Shown here in pieces: positions 57,848 to 64,000 of a stretch of 64,000 bases of DNA. Source of the DNA: Cognaticolwellia aestuarii (GTDB lineage: Bacteria; Pseudomonadota; Gammaproteobacteria; Enterobacterales; Alteromonadaceae); the NCBI RefSeq assembly GCF_002000025.1, contig NZ_MUZV01000001.1:434001-498000 (forward strand). Direction: 5' to 3'. A program made the position numbers and the translations under genes. How positions within the stretch are numbered: the first letter of the stretch is position 1; every line of letters starts with the position of its first letter. The notes under the pieces were generated by a model. That model searched no databases, was not told where the DNA came from, and saw only the letters and a program-made list of their open reading frames with translations.

Positions 57848-59770
57848 TTAGCTTTTACCACCTTTAAATTGCACAATTAAATTATCTAAGTTTTCCGCTA
57901 ATTGATTCAAATTAGCAGCATTATCAACGATCTCTTGCACATTATTCATATTCGCTTTAGCCACATCAGTGATACTGCTCATATTATTATTAATATCATT
58001 AATGGTAAACGCTTGCTCCTCAGTAGCAGTTGCAACCAAATGATTTGAATCGAGTATTTGATCTGTCAGTGTCAAACTTACTTGCAGAATTTCTTCTGCT
58101 TTGGCAATTGACTGGCTCGTGCTCTCTGATTGCTCAATAATCTGGGTTATTTCTTTTGAGGCTGTTGCAGAAGTGTCTTTTAATATATTCATAATAGCCT
58201 GAATTTCAGCCGTTGATTCAACCGTTTTACTGGCAAGTGTTCTTACTTCATCCGCAACTACTGAGAATCCGCGGCCATGTTCACCAGCGCGTGCAGCCTC
58301 GATAGCAGCATTTAATGCTAACAAATTGGTTTGATCAGAAATAGTTTGAATAACACCTAACGCACCCGCAATTGTTTCACTATTCGTTGCCAAGGTATTA
58401 ATTACATTAGATACGTCATGTATTTTATTACCTAGTTCTTCAACTTCTAACTTAGCGCTATGTATTACTTGACTGATTGAATCGCTATTATCTTTAATAT
58501 TACCTGCAATATCAGAGGCTTGAATAGCATTCTGCGCTACGTCAGATACTGTTTCACTGATCTGGCTTAGGGCTGTCGAAATATGATGAGAGTTTTCATC
58601 ATTACTTACTGAACTAGTAATAGTTTCGTTAGCTTTATATTGCAATGCTTCAGCCGTTTGTTTAAGCGTTAATGTTGCTTTTGACACTTGCAAAAACACA
58701 TCTTCAAGCTTGGTAATAAACTGATTATAACCATGCGCGACATTGACTAATTCTTGTTGGCCACTTTCAGGTATACGATAAGCAATATCCGCTTTACCTT
58801 GGCCAAGTTGAAGAAATAATCGAGCCAATAAATCAATAGGACGAGTAATTGATTTAGCAATCAGAAGTGCCACAAAAATAGCGATAATTATCACGACCAA
58901 AGACCATGTGATCATGCGCACATTGGTCTCATTTAATGAGGCAAAAACCTCAGCTTTTGGCACTTGCACCACCACATACCAATCTGCGCTAGGAATAAAG
59001 CTTGCAGCAACAAAAACATCAACCTTATTATCTTGTGCTTCATCAAGACTAAATGCCGACTTATCAAGCATAGTATCGGTAATATTTTTCGAATAAATAC
59101 TATTAATAGACGTACCGACCAACGACTTATCTTTATGTAATTGAATAATACCTTCTTGATTAACCAAATAAACAAAACCGGTTTCTTCAAGTGTAAAACG
59201 ACTTAGCAAGTTCACGATATCTTCAAATGATTTCGCAATGCCTGCTAATCCTTTGCCGTTCACCTCTTGATAATTTACAAATAAATCAATTTGATCAGAA
59301 TCTGGATAAGCATAAATACTGACAGAGCTTGCTTTACCACTTTCACGATAAGCAAAAAACCAACCATCTACATTATCGTTCTTTAACTGTCTAAGATACC
59401 CGTCTTGATTCCAGTAATGGCCTGACAGACGATCGGCAAAAGAAGTTTTACTTAAGTTATGACTAGTTGAAATAGCACTTAACTTGGCTAACAAATGCGC
59501 CTCGCCCTCTGCTGAACGTCCTTGCGCAAACCAATCTTTTATAAAAGGATCGGTAGCAATTTGCTGAGCAATAACGCGCATGGTGGAAATTTCTTTATCT
59601 ATTTCACCATTAATTTGTTTAATGGTGTTGGGCAGTTCTTTATTGAGCATTCTGTCTTCAATAATACTGCGAGCACTCCACTGACTTAGCGCCCCCACTA
59701 AACTAGCAGTTAACAATACAAAGAGAATTAGAGCGAGTGTTACTTTTTGCTTAATAGAAATGTTGGTCAT
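57848..59770 (-). CDS. Methyl-accepting chemotaxis protein with dCache sensor
   Basis: 640 residues: N-terminal helix, periplasmic dCache-like sensor ('WNQDGYLRQ', '[10 protein letters not shown]', '[12 protein letters not shown]'), second helix (about 290-310), HAMP, and signalling domain with '[19 protein letters not shown]'. No CheR pentapeptide is seen. It lies inside the acetate-type module, so the ligand may be a small organic acid; dCache receptors often bind such compounds. The ligand is inference. Confidence 0.88.
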   Translation of the reverse strand: MTNISIKQKVTLALILFVLLTASLVGALSQWSARSIIEDRMLNKELPNTIKQINGEIDKEISTMRVIAQQIATDPFIKDWFAQGRSAEGEAHLLAKLSAISTSHNLSKTSFADRLSGHYWNQDGYLRQLKNDNVDGWFFAYRESGKASSVSIYAYPDSDQIDLFVNYQEVNGKGLAGIAKSFEDIVNLLSRFTLEETGFVYLVNQEGIIQLHKDKSLVGTSINSIYSKNITDTMLDKSAFSLDEAQDNKVDVFVAASFIPSADWYVVVQVPKAEVFASLNETNVRMITWSLVVIIIAIFVALLIAKSITRPIDLLARLFLQLGQGKADIAYRIPESGQQELVNVAHGYNQFITKLEDVFLQVSKATLTLKQTAEALQYKANETITSSVSNDENSHHISTALSQISETVSDVAQNAIQASDIAGNIKDNSDSISQVIHSAKLEVEELGNKIHDVSNVINTLATNSETIAGALGVIQTISDQTNLLALNAAIEAARAGEHGRGFSVVADEVRTLASKTVESTAEIQAIMNILKDTSATASKEITQIIEQSESTSQSIAKAEEILQVSLTLTDQILDSNHLVATATEEQAFTINDINNNMSSITDVAKANMNNVQEIVDNAANLNQLAENLDNLIVQFKGGKS

Positions 59771-59880
59771 TAAAGTTGGTCACGTCAAAACGTTTGATAT
59801 AGATATTGGTTATTCTAGATAAAATGTTCCGTGATAGGAAGAAAATGTGCATAACATGCTACGGGAAAGGTCTTGATATT

Positions 59881-59923
59881 GTATACGCCGCTTAAAAGTT
59901 TTCGCTGATAAGCGCACGTATAC
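59881..59923. repeat. Nested inverted repeat upstream of the second chemoreceptor gene
   Basis: GTATACG (59881-59887) / CGTATAC (59917-59923) enclose CGCTTA (59889-59894) / TAAGCG (59909-59914), giving a 13-bp stem with a small bulge. It sits between the 147-residue gene and the MCP gene, both minus strand. A terminator or an operator are both possible. Confidence 0.5.
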
Positions 59924-59987
59924 TGATGTAAAAAGTGCCTTTATAGGTGGCAGCCACCGCTAAAATTTGAACAATTAGCCTTTAAAG

Positions 59988-60428
59988 CTACTTAACGGTT
60001 TGAGTGTAAAACTCTGCAATATATTGCCCACCTTTAATATTGGCAATAACGCGTAATTTGTATTTTTCACCTTGAGCACTGATGCTCTCACGTAACGGTG
60101 TTGGACTTTGCCAATAATAAGGGTTATCAATCATCCCCAATGGATACGCACTGGCTTGATTGCTGTTATCAACTAAAAATAAAGTCGCGCTATCAAGCGG
60201 AAAAGTTGAGTTGACTGTAGTTGTTCCAGCTTTATCGTAAATATTAACCTCAAACTCACCTGATTTAAGAATACATTTTTGATTGATAACATCACAATGA
60301 CCAAAAGGCACAAGCTTAAATATTCTTGTTTCTTCGGCTTGTTTTTCAAGGTAAAAATCTGACGCTATGTAGCCACCTAAGATAAGAAACGGTGCCACCA
60401 TTAAAGCGACTTTTGTATGACGGTTCAT
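59988..60428 (-). CDS. Small membrane-anchored extracytoplasmic protein
   Basis: 146 residues from ATG 60428, which has AAGGA about seven bases upstream. One N-terminal helix ('VALMVAPFLILGGYIASDF'), then a beta-rich domain with a Cys pair ('GHCDVINQKC') that could form a disulfide. No known family is recognised. It sits between actP-like and MCP genes, all on the minus strand, and may be part of that module. Confidence 0.6.
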   Translation of the reverse strand: MNRHTKVALMVAPFLILGGYIASDFYLEKQAEETRIFKLVPFGHCDVINQKCILKSGEFEVNIYDKAGTTTVNSTFPLDSATLFLVDNSNQASAYPLGMIDNPYYWQSPTPLRESISAQGEKYKLRVIANIKGGQYIAEFYTQTVK

Positions 60429-60532
60429 AATCATCCTTATTTTCTTTAGTATCCAAATGTAAAAATTATTCTTCAATACTGCATATTACCGTGGTTATCA
60501 CGACAACACTTACTGGTTTTTCAAATCGAGTT

Positions 60533-60567
60533 AATAAAAAATTAAAGGCTCCACAAGGGGAGCCTTT
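60533..60567 (-). terminator. Intrinsic terminator of the symporter operon
   Basis: Stem AAAGGCTCC (60544-60552) / GGAGCCTTT (60559-60567), six-base loop, U-rich tail on the minus strand at 60533-60543. Confidence 0.85.
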
Positions 60568-60599
60568 ATTCCTGTGGTATTCAATACCGTTACAACACT

Positions 60600-62339
60600 C
60601 TAGTGATCATGTGCTGCCGACACACCACCATGTGGCGTACGGAAGTTATCCACCATTTCTTGAATATGTGCTGGTGCTGGACCCGTAACTTTTAATACTG
60701 CAAATGCTACAGCAAAGTTAACCAATGCGCCTACTGAACCAAAAGCATTCGGTGAGATACCAAAGAACCAGTTTGGTCCCATATCACCCAAGAATGATGT
60801 ACCTGGAATAAACATAATACCTTTGTGTTGGAACACATATAGCATAGTCACACCGATACCCGATACCATACCTGCTACAGCTGCTTTACCGCTCATTTTC
60901 TTAGCAAAGATACCCATCATCAAGGCTGGGAATATTGACGATGCAGCTAAACCAAAGGCTAATGCTACCGTACCTGCGGCAAATCCAGGCGGATTTAAAC
61001 CAAGATAACCTGCAACAATAATAGATAAGGTCATCACCACACGTCCGGCAAGTAATTCATTTTTCTCTGACATATCTGGCGTTAAGATACCTTTCATTAA
61101 ATCATGAGAAATTGAGGACGATATTGCTAACAATAAACCAGCAGCGGTAGACAATGCGGCAGCTAAACCACCAGCAGCAACTAACGCGATTACCCAGTTT
61201 GGTAAGTTAGCAATTGCAGGGTTCGCCAATACCATAATGTCACGGTCAACTTTCACCATTTCATTGGTTGCTTTGTCAGCATTGTATTGAATTTTTCCGT
61301 CACCGTTTTTATCTTCAAACTGTAATAGACCAGTTTTTTCCCAATCTTTAAACCATTGTGGACGTTCAGCATAATCCATGTTTTGACCAGCGGCTGGCTC
61401 AATAGTGTTCATTAAGTTCAAACGAGCCATAGCACCAACTGCAGGAGCAACGGTATATAACAATGCGATGAAAACTAATGCATAACCTGCTGATTGACGA
61501 GCAGCTTTCACAGAAGGAACGGTAAAGAAGCGCATAATAACGTGAGGTAAACCGGCCGTACCGATCATTAATGACATGGTATAAGCGAACATATTCACTG
61601 TACCGCCCATGTTATCTGTAGTGTATTCCTTAAAACCAAGATCCGTTACTACCATGTCTAACTTATCAAGTAAGTAAACACCGCTACCGTCAGCTAAAGT
61701 AGAACCTAAACCAAGTTGTGGAATTGGATTACCCGTCAATTGCAGTGAAATAAATACTGCCGGGATAGTGTAAGCAAAAATTAAGACACAATACTGAGCG
61801 ATTTGCGTGTACGTAATACCTTTCATACCACCAAGTACAGCATAAACCCATACCACAAACATACCTATGTATAAGCCTAAGTCATAATCAACTTCTAAAA
61901 AGCGAGAGAAAGCAACACCCACACCTTTCATTTGACCAATGATATAGGTTAAAGAAGCGATAATTAAACACACAACGGCAACGACACGCGCTGTTTTAGA
62001 ATAATAACGATCATAAATAAACTCTGGTACGGTAAACTTACCATGTTTACGCATGTAAGGAGCCAATAGCATAGCTAATAGTACGTAGCCACCGGTCCAA
62101 CCCATTAGGAATACAGAGCCCCCGTATCCTAAAAATGAAATCATACCTGCCATTGAAATAAATGACGCGGCACTCATCCAGTCAGCCCCAATAGCCATAC
62201 CATTTTGCATTGGCGTTACACCACCACCAGCAACATAAAAGTCACTGGTTGAGCCCGCACGAGCCCACCAAGCAATACCAAAGTAAATAGCAAAAGAACC
62301 AAATACGGCTATGTATGTATAGATTTTTAACTCATCCAT
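60600..62339 (-). CDS. Sodium:solute symporter, ActP-like (acetate type)
   Basis: 579 residues, about 13 helices, SSS family: 'GGGVTPMQNGMAIGADWMSA', 'GWTGGYVLLAMLLAP', 'GTAGLPHVIMRFFT' and 'AGGLAAALSTAAGLLLAIS' are typical of the ActP-like subfamily that pairs with DUF4212. A long loop near residue 330 holds 'DKNGDGKI', resembling a calcium-binding loop. It overlaps the DUF4212 gene by one base. It probably takes up acetate or a related acid with Na+. Confidence 0.9.
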   Translation of the reverse strand: MDELKIYTYIAVFGSFAIYFGIAWWARAGSTSDFYVAGGGVTPMQNGMAIGADWMSAASFISMAGMISFLGYGGSVFLMGWTGGYVLLAMLLAPYMRKHGKFTVPEFIYDRYYSKTARVVAVVCLIIASLTYIIGQMKGVGVAFSRFLEVDYDLGLYIGMFVVWVYAVLGGMKGITYTQIAQYCVLIFAYTIPAVFISLQLTGNPIPQLGLGSTLADGSGVYLLDKLDMVVTDLGFKEYTTDNMGGTVNMFAYTMSLMIGTAGLPHVIMRFFTVPSVKAARQSAGYALVFIALLYTVAPAVGAMARLNLMNTIEPAAGQNMDYAERPQWFKDWEKTGLLQFEDKNGDGKIQYNADKATNEMVKVDRDIMVLANPAIANLPNWVIALVAAGGLAAALSTAAGLLLAISSSISHDLMKGILTPDMSEKNELLAGRVVMTLSIIVAGYLGLNPPGFAAGTVALAFGLAASSIFPALMMGIFAKKMSGKAAVAGMVSGIGVTMLYVFQHKGIMFIPGTSFLGDMGPNWFFGISPNAFGSVGALVNFAVAFAVLKVTGPAPAHIQEMVDNFRTPHGGVSAAHDH

Positions 62340-62590
62340 TATGATTCCTCCACGTTATATTTTTTATCAAGGTCGTTCATTTTTTTGGTATACCAAAAAA
62401 TCAAACCGACAAATGTGTAAATTGAACCTTGTTGTGCAAACCAGAAACCTAGTTTATACCCACCTAGACGTATCGCATTTAGTGGCTCGACCAAAATCAG
62501 ACCAAAACCAAATGAAACTACGAACCAGATAGCAAGACATATAAATATTAAGCGCAGATTCTCTGACCAATATGTTGCATTACCTTCCAT
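62339..62590 (-). CDS. DUF4212 small symporter subunit
   Basis: 83 residues with two helices ('LIFICLAIWFVVSFGFGLIL' and 'GSIYTFVGLIFWY'). It matches the DUF4212 partner of ActP-like symporters. Of the two adjacent ATGs (62593, 62590), the second has AGGAG six bases upstream and is chosen. It probably assembles with the symporter. Confidence 0.9.
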   Translation of the reverse strand: MEGNATYWSENLRLIFICLAIWFVVSFGFGLILVEPLNAIRLGGYKLGFWFAQQGSIYTFVGLIFWYTKKMNDLDKKYNVEES

Positions 62591-62685
62591 CATTCTCTCC
62601 TAGCAATTATTCCTATTAAGTCTATTTAGCTTAATAGGCACAGCGTTTTATGATTTTTATACGCTTTCACCTGTTGTTTAAAGAG

Positions 62686-62735
62686 AGGTTAAGTATTCAT
62701 TCAATCCAACCGGTGGATAAATTAATACTTAACCT
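62686..62735. promoter_or_regulatory. Concentric palindrome in the divergent symporter/DUF294 promoter region
   Basis: Perfect 12-bp arms AGGTTAAGTATT (62686-62697) and AATACTTAACCT (62724-62735) enclose a second inverted repeat ATCCA/TGGAT (62704-62708/62714-62718) with nearly the same centre. Its position between divergent genes fits an operator; CrbR is one candidate binder (inference). Confidence 0.55.
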
Positions 62736-62867
62736 ACTCTAAGGTACACACTAGCAACCTTTTTTCAGCGCTCCTATTAAACTTTAGTCTAGGACACCAC
62801 TGAAACAGTTGACTTAAGCATCGTAATTCCCCTAAATACAAGAACACTATTTACTCGAGATATCGCC

Positions 62868-64000
62868 ATGGACTCAGCATTAACCGAAATCAGTGAATTT
62901 ATTCAAGCGATTCCTCCCATGGATTTATTACCGAGTCATATTCTTGAGCAGGTCGTTAAAGAAATCAGTATTTGCTATGTGCGGCGAGGAGAATCTCTTC
63001 CCCCGAAGGGTGTTATTGATGAAAATCTCTACATACTTCGCAAAGGTGCGTTAAGTTATGTTAGTGCTGATGATGAGCTATTAGGCCGCTATGGTGAGGG
63101 TGAAATATGTACCGTTTTTTGCTTTAACAATGATGACAATATCAAAGTAACCACTGACGAAGATACCTTACTTTATAGTATTAACTACCATAATTTCCAT
63201 CAGCTCGTCGGTGAATTTTCTGATGTAATGGCATTTTTTCAGCACACTTCGGAGCAAAGACTTAATAAAAAAATGCTACAGGTCAATGAAGATGCAATAT
63301 TAAATGCCTCATTACTAAATAGTTCAATTGCAAACTTCTATCACAGCCCTGTCGTGACCATCGCGCCAGATGCTAGTATTCAGCAAGCGGCAATTTTGAT
63401 GACCGAAAAAGGCTTTTCATGCTTAGTCATCGCAAACCATAAACAACCTTTAGGTATAGTTACCGATAAAGATATTCGTCGACGTTGCGTCGCACAAGGC
63501 CTAGCTATTGATCAGCCCGTCAGTACCATTATGACTGACAATATGGCCACCATCGACCTTAAAAGTACCGCTTATGATGCTTTGATGATGATGACGCAAA
63601 AGCATATTCATCATTTACCTGTTACATCAAACCGCCAGCTTAAAGGCATGGTAACGGTCACTGACTTAATGAATAACGAAGGACAAAATGCCGTCAATAT
63701 CACTAGCGTGATCCATAAAGCAAAATCAGTCAGTGAATTAACTGATATCAGTCAAATGATACCTAAGTTACAAATTCGCATGGCAAAATTGGGCACAACG
63801 GCTGATCATGTCGGCAAAAGCATCAGCGCAATCACTATGGCCTTCACCATTAGATTAATTGAAATGGCAGAAAAGTTATTAGGTCCTCCACCCGTACCCT
63901 ACGCTTGGTTAGCAGCAGGATCGCAAGCAAGGCAAGAGCAATTTGCGCATTCAGACCAAGATAATGCCCTGATTATCTCAAACGACATGCAGCCACAACA
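62868..64000 (+). CDS. cNMP-binding/CBS/DUF294 nucleotidyltransferase-like protein (3' end outside window)
   Basis: The frame opens at ATG 62868 and is still open at the window end (over 375 codons). Domains in order: cyclic-nucleotide-binding-like (about 20-135, 'RGESLPPKG', 'ILRKGALSYV'), two CBS domains (about 160-270, 'IAPDASIQQAAILMTEKGF', 'GIVTDKDIRRRC', 'MVTVTDLMN'), then the DUF294 nucleotidyltransferase with 'AAGSQARQEQFAHSDQDNAL' near the end. This family accompanies acetate symporter and CrbS loci in other gammaproteobacteria. A regulatory nucleotidyltransferase role is assumed, not proven. Confidence 0.9.
   Translation, partial: MDSALTEISEFIQAIPPMDLLPSHILEQVVKEISICYVRRGESLPPKGVIDENLYILRKGALSYVSADDELLGRYGEGEICTVFCFNNDDNIKVTTDEDTLLYSINYHNFHQLVGEFSDVMAFFQHTSEQRLNKKMLQVNEDAILNASLLNSSIANFYHSPVVTIAPDASIQQAAILMTEKGFSCLVIANHKQPLGIVTDKDIRRRCVAQGLAIDQPVSTIMTDNMATIDLKSTAYDALMMMTQKHIHHLPVTSNRQLKGMVTVTDLMNNEGQNAVNITSVIHKAKSVSELTDISQMIPKLQIRMAKLGTTADHVGKSISAITMAFTIRLIEMAEKLLGPPPVPYAWLAAGSQARQEQFAHSDQDNALIISNDMQPQ

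Overview
The window is AT-rich chromosomal DNA from a marine gammaproteobacterium of the Alteromonadales. Gene content and order (YihI/DUF2489/hemN, waaA-kdkA-coaD-mutM, rpmB-rpmG-radC-coaBC-slmA, a CrbS/CrbR acetate cluster) and protein style point to the Colwellia/Thalassotalea group. That placement is inferred from gene families, not from a search. Most of the sequence is core genome. No prophage, insertion sequence, integron or CRISPR array was seen.

Layout. 0-5.5 kb: the 3' end of yihI, a DUF2489 protein, hemN, a DUF1285 protein, a chemoreceptor with a structured leader, and a tRNA-His with a stable-RNA-type promoter. 6-13.4 kb is the accessory part. It holds an unrecognised membrane-protein/PEGA pair, a PhoX-type lipoprotein with a collagen-like stalk, and a two-haem-site lipoprotein coupled to a polytopic membrane protein. 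13.5-16.8 kb is a proline operon, proB-proA-proC. About 1.2 kb without genes follows (16752-17966), carrying two striking inverted repeats. 18-22.2 kb is a three-gene operon of cupredoxin-like protein, GGDEF/EAL protein and outer-membrane barrel. 22.3-28.9 kb has a CheX-receiver fusion, a NYN protein, plsB, ubiA-ubiC and a FliL-like protein.

29-33 kb is a threonine-catabolic operon kbl-tdh-glpE-glpG, divergent from an Lrp-type regulator. 33-43 kb is an envelope and housekeeping block: waaA, a heptosyltransferase-family enzyme, kdkA, a NUDIX hydrolase, TetR with an NTF2-like protein, coaD and mutM. 44-48 kb has a DUF885 protein and a PhoD-type phosphatase, then rpmB-rpmG, radC, coaBC, slmA and pepD up to 53.3 kb.

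53.5 kb to the end is an acetate-type module. A LuxR-type response regulator (CrbR-like) converges on a symporter-kinase hybrid (CrbS-like), followed by an ActP-like symporter, its DUF4212 partner, and a divergent cNMP/CBS/DUF294 protein cut by the window end. A chemoreceptor and a small membrane-anchored protein sit inside this module.

The most promising leads are the unexplained two-gene PEGA locus, the palindromes in the empty 17-kb region, the two-haem lipoprotein/membrane pair, the cupredoxin/c-di-GMP/porin operon, and the concentric palindrome between the symporter and DUF294 genes. No single element is clearly a new defence or mobile system.
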